DNA from: Runella sp. CRIBMP
GTDB lineage: Bacteria; Bacteroidota; Bacteroidia; Cytophagales; Spirosomataceae
Length of the DNA stretch: 64,000 nucleotides
Direction: 5' to 3'
Assembly (NCBI RefSeq): GCF_009905605.1
Contig: NZ_JAAAKZ010000002.1
Span: 372,001 to 436,000, forward strand
Made by a program: the position numbers and the translations under genes. How positions within the stretch are numbered: position 1 is the stretch's first letter; each line of letters opens with the position of its first letter. Below are positions 52,474 to 61,428 of this stretch, piece by piece. A model generated the notes under the pieces. That model was given only the letters and a program-made list of their open reading frames with translations. It did no database searches and was not told the DNA's origin.

Positions 52474-55095
52474 TCAGATTACTATAACAAAACTACTCAA
52501 CTTAATAGGGTCTTTAAAGCAAAAGTTTTGCTGTTTATTGTTCCAAGGAAAACCCGGTTTAGACAAGGTATATTCAATGGGCTGTGAAGAAGTTTTTCTT
52601 AAAATACTGCAATAACCCGTGTAACTTGTGTAGATAATTTGATTCAGCTGCGCATTCGTTTCAAATTCCTTTTTCTCCCGTTTAGTTATGGATACTAAAT
52701 AGGCAGGGATAATTTCCTGTAAGAAAAAAGCTTCGTTGGCTTGAAAACAATTTTGACGCTTTTTCAAAGAATCTAATCGTTCTTTCAGGAAGGTTTTTAA
52801 ATTTTGAACCCCCGATTCATGCTCTTTAGCTGTTCGCCACCCTAAACTGTGCAGAGTATTAAGTAATAGCGTTTTAAAGTATATCTGCTCGTTTCTTTGC
52901 CATTTACTGTTGAGGATACAAATAATTGTATCTACTAACGCCTCCTTTTTATATTTCTCAACCTCATTATCTTTTGTAGCTATGGAATACTTTTTAAAAC
53001 TGTAACGGGATAAATGTAAAAAGCTTCCTATAAGTAGCAGGCAACAGCCCTTGACATTTTTTACTTCATAATTATCCTCATTCTCAAAAGGCAAATAGAT
53101 CATAGAGCCATTTTGACCCTTATCTTCATAGAAAGCAACCTTACCACCATACTCAAACAGCAATTCAAGTGCAATCAAATATTTGGTGAGGGTAGTCAAA
53201 TTGATGGGCACTTGTTCATTGAGTTTTTGTTTAAGTATCAGTTGGTTAAGGTTATCTGTGAATACTTTTAAGTATTTGACTATTTGTTTAGTTTCATTTA
53301 GACACGCTGATTTATTCGTAATAAGTTGTTGGATAGAATTAATGTCGACTTTATCATCCTCTAAATACACTTCCTGCTCCTCAACTTGAACATTGCCATA
53401 ATACACAGATAAATAGTTGGAACTTTGGGCAAATCGCAGCAAATGGAGTACATCTAATGCAGTGGTATCATTAATTACTGTTAGTGCCTGTTGATTTTCA
53501 AAATTATAATCCGTTAAGTCGTTTAAAACTCTATCGCCTGAGGATGAATGCTTGGTTTTTCCTGTTTCTGGCTTACCTGAAAGATTTTCGTCTATTTCTT
53601 CATTTCTTATTAGATATTCCAGTAAATCAAGTAAACGACCGGAATTCCCCATCCTAATCTCTTCACAAATGGAAGTAAACTCTACCAAGGTTGGGTCAGG
53701 GTGAGTTTTGAATAGCTGATTCAGATAGGCTACTGGAAGTTTGTTGGAGACAGGCTGCAAAGTAGATATATCAATAACTTGTACATAATTGATGTCTTTA
53801 GCTATTAAGGTCAAATCTATGGTAAACTTTTCCGGAGATAAAGCGACCGATAATGTGTTAATCAAACAGTCCTCATTATCCAATAATTGAATTTTACAAA
53901 CATCTTTATAATCACCTTCCCAATAAATTTTCAGTGTATCATTTTCAATCTCCGCACTAAGCAGGTGTACACGTAATGAACTTCGGGATATAAAAAACTG
54001 TTCATCATTGTGGGTAAGGGTACCACTGAAGGGCGGTAAAGGGAGCGCATTTTGTTTATTAAGTGAAAGGCCAATTTTGCTAAGAAGATTACCTTCAGTT
54101 GCTTCAATAAGTAATACGACTTCAGCATTTGTGTAAGAACTACCGGGTAGTCCTAAACCTGCCATTGTTACGTTAGCACTGCCAAATAGACAATATTCGG
54201 TGCCGTTTGCGCTTTTCCAGTGAATTAACTTAGCGTGGAGGCGAGATTTATTGTTATTTGTTATGCCTGCACTTTCATTTTGCCAATCATAGAAAAATAT
54301 ATTATCATCCTCCGACATTTCAGAAGGCACCTGTCCCCATCTATCGAAAACAGCGTGTATTTGTGCATTTGGGTACGAAGTTCGAAGTGTTTGTAGCGTT
54401 TGCCCATTTTTGTCATAGAAAGGTGATAATGTTGTGATTGTACTAATATCCCTTCCATTTATATATTCCTTAATTTGCTGCCATATAGTTTTGTCAGGTG
54501 AATTGTACAGTAGTACAATGCGATTTCCGTCAGCCATTTCACTAAACTCACCTGGCTTATCATTAGGTAAATCCTTTATCCATAATGCATTATCAATTAT
54601 CCAATCAGTCGTTTTCGTACGAAAATGTCCTTTAGCAATGTCTGTATAATTCTTTACATACCTCCAAGCTGATGCAAAAAGTGCCTGATTATCTAATTTA
54701 TTGGTATTGACATGAAAAGCTCCCCAAAGCTCGTCATTACTAAGGTGGCCGGCACTCGTTAAATTGCCGGAGCCAATGATTAAAAGTCCCTCATTATTTC
54801 CAATCAGTAACCATATTTTCGGGTGAAAAATGGACTTTCCAAAAATGGGGTAAATGGAGTACTGGTAACTGACTTCAGTTCGTTCAATACGTCCTGCTGT
54901 CTCTTGTATTATAGTATTATAATAATAGCCATCAATTAGTACATTAACGTTATGGATACCACACAATCGAAAGTGGTTCATAACTCGATACTCAAAGAAA
55001 TCAGGATCAAAGCTAAAAGTTGTTAAAATAGCCGAGTGATATCGCCTTCGGTCTTTACCAATAATATCAAAAAGGCTTTCACGAATAGGTGTCAT
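52474..55095 (-). CDS. phospholipase-D-fold protein, candidate defence effector
   Basis: This 873-residue protein has two PLD half-sites in its first 330 residues: H91-x-K93 with GSGN at 108-111, and H287-x-K289 with GSAN at 305-308. The Asp of the full HxKxxxxD motif is missing in both, as in many nuclease-type PLD proteins. The remaining 540 residues are helical, without a motif I recognise. It starts 17 bp after the stop of the partner gene on the same strand. The pair is AT-rich, next to a restriction system inside an island, which suggests phage defence with a nuclease effector. Confidence 0.85.
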   Translation of the reverse strand: MTPIRESLFDIIGKDRRRYHSAILTTFSFDPDFFEYRVMNHFRLCGIHNVNVLIDGYYYNTIIQETAGRIERTEVSYQYSIYPIFGKSIFHPKIWLLIGNNEGLLIIGSGNLTSAGHLSNDELWGAFHVNTNKLDNQALFASAWRYVKNYTDIAKGHFRTKTTDWIIDNALWIKDLPNDKPGEFSEMADGNRIVLLYNSPDKTIWQQIKEYINGRDISTITTLSPFYDKNGQTLQTLRTSYPNAQIHAVFDRWGQVPSEMSEDDNIFFYDWQNESAGITNNNKSRLHAKLIHWKSANGTEYCLFGSANVTMAGLGLPGSSYTNAEVVLLIEATEGNLLSKIGLSLNKQNALPLPPFSGTLTHNDEQFFISRSSLRVHLLSAEIENDTLKIYWEGDYKDVCKIQLLDNEDCLINTLSVALSPEKFTIDLTLIAKDINYVQVIDISTLQPVSNKLPVAYLNQLFKTHPDPTLVEFTSICEEIRMGNSGRLLDLLEYLIRNEEIDENLSGKPETGKTKHSSSGDRVLNDLTDYNFENQQALTVINDTTALDVLHLLRFAQSSNYLSVYYGNVQVEEQEVYLEDDKVDINSIQQLITNKSACLNETKQIVKYLKVFTDNLNQLILKQKLNEQVPINLTTLTKYLIALELLFEYGGKVAFYEDKGQNGSMIYLPFENEDNYEVKNVKGCCLLLIGSFLHLSRYSFKKYSIATKDNEVEKYKKEALVDTIICILNSKWQRNEQIYFKTLLLNTLHSLGWRTAKEHESGVQNLKTFLKERLDSLKKRQNCFQANEAFFLQEIIPAYLVSITKREKKEFETNAQLNQIIYTSYTGYCSILRKTSSQPIEYTLSKPGFPWNNKQQNFCFKDPIKLSSFVIVI

Positions 55096-55112
55096 AAAAA
55101 AAATAAAATTTG

Positions 55113-56717
55113 TTACTCAAAATTAAGTAGTTCATGTAAACCACTTAACAATAATTTATTTTCTTTGATCTCCAGAAAATTTAAATCTGAGAACAGGTTT
55201 ACTACAGTATACATACGAGGAGATGTAAAGTGCGGAATAAAATTTTCAATATAACTTATGTATTGCTCATCTATAATGAATTTATGAGTTGACAAATCCC
55301 CATTACCCATTTTTCGCATAGCAACTAAACGGTGTCGGTTTACAACAAAACGATATATAAATTGCTCAATAAACACATTAAATGGTCTTTCAAAAGCTTT
55401 AATAATATATTCAAACCCTTCTACCATATTACCATCTCGTATGGTTTTTAGGCGGCATATATAAGCTCTAATTTCTTTTGTGTAAATAGAGTTATTTGTA
55501 AATATTTGAAAGATCAAATAGAAACCAGAGGCAGCTGCAAGAATATCTTCATTTCTATCTACAGACGCTTTTATTTCTTTAACATATTCACCCTCATTCC
55601 ACTCAAATTCAAAATGTGCCAATGTTTTTTTAAGTGTACCTTCTGTATTAATATCATAGTTCATTTGAGTCATGATTTTTATAACAAATGAATTTATAAA
55701 TTGAGGCAAATATTGGGGGCCATTCAATTTTTCCAAATAATTCAGCATTGCCCACAATATACATCCACAGGCATATTGCCAGTATTCATTTAATTGATAA
55801 GTATACCAGCCTAATTCTGTATCAGTAGCAATTTGCCCGTTGACACCAAACTGTTGACAATAACATGTTTCTATAAATGCTTGGGTGTTAAACTGATTAT
55901 CCCTCTCAATGGCTATCTTTATTAACCCTTTCAGAGTTTCACGACGATGAAATGTTATGGTTTCTTCAATTATTTGAGATGGGTAATCTTGTTGGTTTAT
56001 CATTAAAGTATATAACTCCCCTTCTTCATCAAATGGATCAACTTTGTTTATAGCAAAGTATTTAGCCAACAATGGTATATCAAACCGATTTAGATTGCCC
56101 CTATTAATATTTTGATAAAATAGTATTCTGACCTCATTAGTCAGTGTCGAGTCAAATACCTCAGCTAAATGTCGGCCACTAACCCTACGTTGTAGGTTTG
56201 ATTCAGTGATATTAAATAATTCGTCATTGGCTTTATCTGCCCCAACTGTAATTAAATCCAGTACTTTCATTGGACCAAGATAATATTGCCCAAATGCTCC
56301 TGATTTATGTTTCCAATATACCTTGTCGCTTCCATTGACAAGATCAGCTCCTTTAATTAAATCAAATGCTTCCCAGGGTTCATTAAGCCAATTTGCCGCA
56401 AATCTGCTGCCTGTAATCTGATTGACTTTAGGATATCCGTCTTGCATAATTAAAGCAATCATAAGTTCAGCTCGCCTAATAAACCTGAATTGTTCAATAG
56501 AATTACCATGGGTCTCTTTATCAAAGTATAGTTTTAATAACCAGCAATAAAAGCCATAATAGCGTATTCTATTTGTAAGGTTGGAAATACCGGGAAGAAG
56601 CATGGAATAGGTAGCTTCAGATGTGGTTTGCATACTTAGCGGATCAAGGCCAGTTATTGTCTTGATTCCAGCACCCCAAAAGGGATAAAGAGATTGGCTT
56701 CGACGGATGACAGACAT
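55113..56717 (-). CDS. unknown protein, partner of PLD-fold gene
   Basis: This 534-residue protein starts MSVIRRSQSLYPFWGAGIKT. The start region holds GLDPLSMQTTSEATYSMLLPGISNLTNRIRYYGFYCWLL, which looks conserved and aromatic-rich; the rest is helical with many Tyr/Trp/Phe. There is no signal peptide or clear membrane span. I do not recognise a family. It is the first gene of a two-gene operon with the PLD-fold protein, so it may sense phage or control the nuclease. Both genes are AT-richer than their surroundings. Confidence 0.75.
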   Translation of the reverse strand: MSVIRRSQSLYPFWGAGIKTITGLDPLSMQTTSEATYSMLLPGISNLTNRIRYYGFYCWLLKLYFDKETHGNSIEQFRFIRRAELMIALIMQDGYPKVNQITGSRFAANWLNEPWEAFDLIKGADLVNGSDKVYWKHKSGAFGQYYLGPMKVLDLITVGADKANDELFNITESNLQRRVSGRHLAEVFDSTLTNEVRILFYQNINRGNLNRFDIPLLAKYFAINKVDPFDEEGELYTLMINQQDYPSQIIEETITFHRRETLKGLIKIAIERDNQFNTQAFIETCYCQQFGVNGQIATDTELGWYTYQLNEYWQYACGCILWAMLNYLEKLNGPQYLPQFINSFVIKIMTQMNYDINTEGTLKKTLAHFEFEWNEGEYVKEIKASVDRNEDILAAASGFYLIFQIFTNNSIYTKEIRAYICRLKTIRDGNMVEGFEYIIKAFERPFNVFIEQFIYRFVVNRHRLVAMRKMGNGDLSTHKFIIDEQYISYIENFIPHFTSPRMYTVVNLFSDLNFLEIKENKLLLSGLHELLNFE

Positions 56718-57060
56718 ATACTAAAGTTTTTTGAAAAAAATATGAGTACACTAGAGTTTGAGCCAGTTGTTCAATAGCATTGCTGTCTTCTTTACAAATA
56801 CGTGTTTTTCCACTTGAGCCATTTGTATGATTTTCTGGTAGAGCTCTCTAAATAAGTTAGGTCAGTTATTTCTAAATGGTAAGTGTATAAACTAAATTGA
56901 GGAGACTAATAGGAATAGCAGCTTACTTACTGGCAAATTTTGTGTGGGTATCTCAAACGATTTTTTACCAAAAAAACGCAAAAAAATTAACTTTTGATAC
57001 CCTGTATGATACCCAATCTCAAAAACAGGGCTAACTAACTGATAATCAGCACTAATTTTC
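56718..57060. other. right end of island, non-coding
   Basis: No convincing gene lies here. Near the attachment site, TTTGATACCCTG (56993-57004) and TATGATACCC (57005-57014) match the motif found at the left end and are candidate arm sites. On the minus strand a 36-codon frame at about 56751-56858 reads MAQVEKHVFVKKTAMLLNNW near its end and may be a gene remnant. Confidence 0.5.
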
Positions 57061-57114
57061 AGTCCCGTCCGGACCGCTTGAAAGCTCAGAGAAATCTGAG
57101 CTTTTTTTGTTTTA
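57061..57114 (+). repeat. right attachment site (att2)
   Basis: AGTCCCGTCCGGACCGCTTG plus the AAGCTCAGA hairpin and T-run repeat the second tRNA-Asp tail with one mismatch (position 57081, A for G). It marks the right end of the island. Confidence 0.88.
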
Positions 57115-57117
57115 GGG

Positions 57118-57300
57118 TCGATTAGAATACCTGCCTGTCATGCAGAGGGGTACGACGACTCGCCGGTTGGCCGTTGCCATTCGAGTCCCGCCGGTCTGCC
57201 GTACCACCAGACCGCTTGGAAGCCGGAGCGCCGGACCGTTCAGAGAAATCTGAGCTTTTTTTGTTTTATGCCCTTTCTGACGCTTATAGGGCACTTTTTT
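57118..57300 (+). pseudogene. broken tRNA-Asp copy with attachment-like tail (att3)
   Basis: Segments of tRNA-Asp are recognisable (TTAGAATACCTGCCTGTCATGCAG at 57122-57145, TTCGAGTCCCG, GACCGCTTGGAAGC) but are split by three GC-rich insertions (57153-57179, about 57191-57209 and 57224-57240). The tail 57241-57300 matches 34150-34208 with two mismatches, which extends past the att1/att2 core. No functional tRNA can form. It looks like a third copy of the locus that was damaged after an earlier insertion. Confidence 0.75.
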
Positions 57301-57318
57301 AAAAAATCACATTACTTA

Positions 57319-57361
57319 TTTTTGATACCCGTTTTGATTAAAATTGTACGGGTATCAAAAA
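57319..57361. repeat. 14-bp inverted repeat of the TTTGATACC motif
   Basis: TTTTTGATACCCGT (57319-57332) and ACGGGTATCAAAAA (57348-57361) are perfect complements around 15 nt. The motif matches the candidate arm sites of the island, here just outside it and beside att3. It may be the left end of a second, older element, or an operator of the TonB receptor gene. Confidence 0.55.
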
Positions 57362-57453
57362 CTTCACCCGTTAGAACCACAAATCAGTTTTATTTCCCCC
57401 ACCTCCCTTTTGAGATTGATTCAAAAATCGAAACCTTTGAACGTATTTTGTCG

Positions 57454-57461
57454 TATTTTTG
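57454..57461 (+). promoter_or_regulatory. -7 element of TonB receptor gene
   Basis: TATTTTTG fits TAnnTTTG and lies 27 nt before the start codon; TTTG at 57436-57439 is a possible but close -33 element (14 nt). Confidence 0.4.
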
Positions 57462-57488
57462 GGTGTTTGTTTATCTCACCCCATTCAC

Positions 57489-59954
57489 ATGTTAAGAAAA
57501 ATTTTGCTTCTCCCTTTGCTACTGCACATTTCTCTGGCGGCTTTTACCCAATCAGGTAGTTTTATCAAAGGCAAACTCGTTGACTCGCTGACGACTGAGC
57601 CACTGGCTTTTGCCACGATTCGACTGGAGTCTAAGTCGCAGGGGAGTATGGTTAAGGGAGAAGTGGCCGACGTCAAAGGGTCATTTCAGTTTGTGGGCTT
57701 AAAAGATGATAAGTACGTTATTAAGGTCGAATATGTAGGGTATAAAACCAAATACATTGAGGTAAGTTATGACAAAGCCAGCCAACGGCTTGATTTAGGC
57801 TCGATTGCACTCAGTCCATCGAGTCAACAACTGGACGTAGTGACGGTGACGGGCATCAAACCCAACGTGGTAGCGACCCTCGAAAAACAGGTTTTCAAAG
57901 CCGAACAGTTTGAAGTAGCACGCGGTGGTACGGCCACCGACGTCCTGAAAAACATCCCCTCCGTGATGGTCAATGCCGAAGGAGAAATTATGGTCAGAGG
58001 GTCAAAAGGCTTTTTGATTTTGGTCAATGGCAAACCTTCGCAGATTGATGCCGCCACGATTTTGTCGCAAATTCCTGCCAATACCATTGAAAAAATAGAA
58101 ATGATAACGGCTCCCTCGGCCAAATACGACGCCGACGGCAAAGCTGGAATCATCAATATTGTTACTAAAACAGGCACCAACGACGGTTTGTCGCTGACAA
58201 CCAACGTCCAATACGGCCTGCCGCGCCTGAAAGCCTACGAAAACGCGACTGAACCCCTTCGCTACGGTGCCGATGCCACGCTCAATTACCGCAAAGGAAA
58301 GTGGGACGTGACAGTTTCGGGAAATTACCTCAAAAACGACATTGCTGGAAGAAGAGAAGGAGATGTTAATACCGTTATTAATAACGTATTGACCCAATTT
58401 CCAAGCGACGGAGAGCGGAGCCTAAAACGAGATAACTACGGCGCCAGGGCATCGGTCATTTATACCATTTCAAAATCGGATGAGCTTTCTGCGGGGGTGT
58501 ATCTTGGTGCCCGCGACCAGTATCGCACGGCCGATATTTATTACCGAAACAACACTAAAACCAACCTACTTACCAATCAAGTAGTGGGAAGAACAAAGTA
58601 TTTTAACCCCAACTTGGTTCTAAAATCGGGCGAGTTTAAGGTGCTAAACCTCGATTATACCCACAAATTCAAAAACGCCTCGACCTTGAGCGTTTCGGGT
58701 TTGTACGAAAATGCGCTGATTGATGGCTTTACCAAAAACAGCAATATCAACATTAATAACCTCCGCGATACCCTTCAATACACCCTTAACACTGGCTCTA
58801 ATCCGCTCCGGGCCCTTCGCTTCAAAGCCGATTACGAAAAGCAAATAGGCATTGGAAAACTATCAATGGGCTACCAGTACCGTCAACAAAACCAAGAGGG
58901 CGTGTTTGTTTATTCGGATAAAATCGGCAACAATCAGCCGTTGGTGGTCAATCCTGCTTTTACGGCCAAGGTCGCCATCTATAACCGCATTCATGGCCTG
59001 TATGCGCAGTACGCAGGCAAGTACAAAAAACTAGAATTTTCGTCGGGATTGCGGTATGAGAATGCCCTTCGTGAGTTTACAGACGACCGTGGTGGAAAGC
59101 CCAATGACTTAAAATTGTCAAATTTGTTCCCCTCGGCCAATTTGCTGTACGATATGGGAAAAGACCTGCGACTCAAAGCCGCCTACAGCCGCCGGGTGCA
59201 ACGTTCGACCAATAATGAGCTGAACCCTTATCCCGAACGCGAACACAGCGAAACCCTCGAACAAGGCGACCCCAACATCCGCCCTGAATTTGTAGGAATT
59301 TACGAGTTGGGATTGACCAAAGATTTTAAGAAAGTGTCGTTGTACTGGAATGTGTATCGCCAGCAAATTACCGACATCGTCAACCGCGTCAACAGCGTTT
59401 ATAACGATACCATTTTAAACAGAATTTACACCAACGCAGGCAAGGCGCGGTTGATGGGTTCGGAAATTGGGGTGACGATTTCGCCCGTTAAAAAGCTAAA
59501 AGTCTTTGTCGGCGGAAACGTTTATAACCTAAAAATCAAGGGAACATTGTTTGATAAGTCGGTGGTAATCAATAGCCAAGGCTGGGTGTATTCCATAAAT
59601 TCAAACCTCAACTATCAAATCACACCTACTTTGAGTACGCAGTTCAATTTGTCGTATTTATCGGCGAGAAACACCGCGCAGGGCGAAGACTCGCGGTTTT
59701 ATCAGCCAAATTTTTCGGTCAAGAAATCATTTATGAACAACAAAATGAGTATTTCGCTGCTTTGGCAAAATACGTCATTCGGGAAAATGAAAGTCAACGA
59801 ACAACGAATTTCAACTTGGGGTAGTAATTTTTACACCACCACCAATTACATCCAAGAGACCAATATTTTCTTGTTAAACCTCTCGTATAGCTTCAACAAA
59901 ACCGATCGAAAAACCAAGTTGCCAGCTAGCGAATTTGGCGAGCGCGAGTTTTAA
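57489..59954 (+). CDS. TonB-dependent receptor (outer-membrane beta-barrel)
   Basis: I start at the ATG at 57489 (MLRKILLLPLLLHISLAAFT), 821 residues with a signal peptide. A carboxypeptidase-regulatory domain (about 25-105) is followed by a plug (about 125-225: ATDVLKNIPSVMVNAEGEIMV, FLILVNGKPSQ, IEKIEMITAPSAKYDADGKAG) and a long outer-membrane-barrel region to the C-terminus. It resembles the family-3 OMP barrel receptors of Bacteroidota, which import unknown ligands with TonB energy. It sits alone between att3 and a fourth attachment-like copy. Confidence 0.93.
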   Translation: MLRKILLLPLLLHISLAAFTQSGSFIKGKLVDSLTTEPLAFATIRLESKSQGSMVKGEVADVKGSFQFVGLKDDKYVIKVEYVGYKTKYIEVSYDKASQRLDLGSIALSPSSQQLDVVTVTGIKPNVVATLEKQVFKAEQFEVARGGTATDVLKNIPSVMVNAEGEIMVRGSKGFLILVNGKPSQIDAATILSQIPANTIEKIEMITAPSAKYDADGKAGIINIVTKTGTNDGLSLTTNVQYGLPRLKAYENATEPLRYGADATLNYRKGKWDVTVSGNYLKNDIAGRREGDVNTVINNVLTQFPSDGERSLKRDNYGARASVIYTISKSDELSAGVYLGARDQYRTADIYYRNNTKTNLLTNQVVGRTKYFNPNLVLKSGEFKVLNLDYTHKFKNASTLSVSGLYENALIDGFTKNSNININNLRDTLQYTLNTGSNPLRALRFKADYEKQIGIGKLSMGYQYRQQNQEGVFVYSDKIGNNQPLVVNPAFTAKVAIYNRIHGLYAQYAGKYKKLEFSSGLRYENALREFTDDRGGKPNDLKLSNLFPSANLLYDMGKDLRLKAAYSRRVQRSTNNELNPYPEREHSETLEQGDPNIRPEFVGIYELGLTKDFKKVSLYWNVYRQQITDIVNRVNSVYNDTILNRIYTNAGKARLMGSEIGVTISPVKKLKVFVGGNVYNLKIKGTLFDKSVVINSQGWVYSINSNLNYQITPTLSTQFNLSYLSARNTAQGEDSRFYQPNFSVKKSFMNNKMSISLLWQNTSFGKMKVNEQRISTWGSNFYTTTNYIQETNIFLLNLSYSFNKTDRKTKLPASEFGEREF

Positions 59955-60032
59955 GACACAAGGGTTGTATCGCCAAAATCCATGATTTTGTTTGCCCGAA
60001 ATGGCTCTTTCTGGCTTTATTCGTACCACCCC

Positions 60033-60085
60033 AAGCTTAGAGGAATCTGAGCTTTTTTTGTTTTGTGCCTTTTCTGACGCCTGTG
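60033..60085 (+). repeat. degenerate attachment-like copy (att4)
   Basis: AAGCTTAGAGGAATCTGAGC followed by TTTTTTTGTTTTGTGCC repeats the tRNA-Asp terminator and tail with several changes. CGTACCACC just before it (60022-60030) also occurs just before the att3 core (57200-57208). It may be the right end of an older islet that carried the TonB receptor gene. The hairpin can serve as terminator for that gene. Confidence 0.6.
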
Positions 60086-60107
60086 GAGAAACCCTTTACG
60101 CAAAAAA

Positions 60108-61418
60108 TCATAATACTCCCACGGCCTTTTTGTATCGCACAGCGGCCACCAAAAAGTTATAAACGCTCGTGAGATAATTGTTTTCGGCATTTTGCAGGCT
60201 ATATTCGGTATTTTTTAAGTCTGAAAGCAAAATAGTGCCTTTTTCGTAGCGAAAACGATCGGTTTCTAAAATTTGCTGGGCCAAGGTCAAATTGGCTTTT
60301 GTATCTTCCAAGTTGATTTTTTCTTGGTTCAGGGTCTTGATAGCACTCCGAGCCTCGTGGTCAAAATCTGCCTTGAGTTTCTCCATGTTATTACGATTCA
60401 CTTGGGCCCTAATTGCGTAATCACGTTTCAAAAAAGCCGTTTGTTTTCCATCAAAAACGGGGACGTTGAGCTTCAGGCCAAGGTAATTGAACGGAAACCA
60501 CGTACCAGCAGCAAAGGGGTTGAAAATATCATTCAGCTGCAAGGCCGTATAATTTCCATAGGCCGATACCACCGGGGCTAGGCGCGCTTTTTGTTTTTGT
60601 TCGGTCAACTCATTGATTTTCAAAGCAGCCTGCTCTTGCAGAATTTCGGGACGCTGATCAACTGAGCCGTCCAATGACAACGATTGATTTTGTTGAAACA
60701 AAGAGGTTAAGTTTTCGGTCAATTCGACGCGTCCCTCACTTTTTAGGCCGATTTGATATTTTAAATTTTCAATGCTTAACGCCTCATCTTGTCGAGATTT
60801 ATTGAGGTTGGATTGGGCATTATTGTAATCCAATAGTAGGCGATCGAAGTCGTTTTTGAGCAATACTCCTTTTTCAAACTTGGTTTTGCCCGATTCCCAA
60901 TATGCCTTTGTTCGCTCCACGGTTTTCTCAGCCAAAACCAACTTCTCCCCTTGAAACAAAGCCGCAAAATAAGCCTCTGCCACGGCCAATTTTAAATCTG
61001 ACTTTATTTTTTCAGTCGTCACGGTTTGACTTTGAACCGAGGCTTGGTTGAGCTGTCGGTCGTATTTTGTGGCCGCATCGTAGACTTTTTGCTCGGCACT
61101 GAGCCCTACATTATTATTAAATGGTACTCCCAAAACCAATTTTACATCTTGCCCGTTGGCAAAAGGCGCATTTTTAAAAACCGAGGTTTGCAACTGCGTA
61201 TTCCAGCGCATATCGACCGAGGCATTGATTTGGGGAAGCCACTTGGCTTTCAATTTGTCATTTTCTCCTTCGGCCAACTGAACTTGCAATTGTTGATTTT
61301 TGAGTTCCCAGCGGTTTTCCAACGCCATTTTAATGGCATCATCGAGCGTAAGTCGCTGCGCCGATGCCATTTGAAAACAGAATAAAATTATATAGATGCA
61401 AACGAATGCCTTTTTCAT
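60108..61418 (-). CDS. TolC-family outer-membrane efflux protein
   Basis: I start at 61418 (MKKAFVCIYIILFCFQMASA), 436 residues with a signal peptide; an in-frame extension of 34 residues overlaps the permease gene and is rejected. Two OEP-type helical repeats are visible (LTLDDAIKMALENRWELKNQQ, later LNQEKINLEDTKANLTLAQQI). Trimeric proteins of this kind form the outer-membrane exit duct. It is the last gene of a four-gene exporter operon on the minus strand, 10 bp after the permease. Confidence 0.93.
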   Translation of the reverse strand: MKKAFVCIYIILFCFQMASAQRLTLDDAIKMALENRWELKNQQLQVQLAEGENDKLKAKWLPQINASVDMRWNTQLQTSVFKNAPFANGQDVKLVLGVPFNNNVGLSAEQKVYDAATKYDRQLNQASVQSQTVTTEKIKSDLKLAVAEAYFAALFQGEKLVLAEKTVERTKAYWESGKTKFEKGVLLKNDFDRLLLDYNNAQSNLNKSRQDEALSIENLKYQIGLKSEGRVELTENLTSLFQQNQSLSLDGSVDQRPEILQEQAALKINELTEQKQKARLAPVVSAYGNYTALQLNDIFNPFAAGTWFPFNYLGLKLNVPVFDGKQTAFLKRDYAIRAQVNRNNMEKLKADFDHEARSAIKTLNQEKINLEDTKANLTLAQQILETDRFRYEKGTILLSDLKNTEYSLQNAENNYLTSVYNFLVAAVRYKKAVGVL

Positions 61419-61428
61419 GGCTAAATTT

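Larger units (their letters stand above)
34140..57114. mobile_element. genomic island integrated at tRNA-Asp
   Basis: About 23 kb is bounded by the 54-bp tRNA-tail repeats and carries, from the left, a tyrosine recombinase, an excisionase-like HTH gene, a replication-type protein, an iteron-like array, a membrane-anchored ribbon-helix-helix protein, toxin-antitoxin genes and remnants, a type I restriction system and a two-gene PLD-fold operon. Long parts are visibly AT-richer than the flanks. No relaxase, coupling protein or type IV secretion gene was seen, so it is an integrative island that is either mobilised in trans or moved by other means. Confidence 0.85.

Noticed and set aside
56751-56858. 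36-codon frame on the minus strand (ending NNWLKL)
   Set aside because: It is short, without a promoter and at the island edge; it may be a remnant, but it does not support a gene call.
34140-57114. Conjugative element or prophage
   Set aside because: No relaxase, coupling protein, Tra genes, capsid, portal or terminase were found; only integration and replication-type genes are present.
57112-57294. 60-residue minus-strand frame over the broken tRNA
   Set aside because: The frame only exists because the GC-rich insertions lack stops; tRNA homology explains the sequence.
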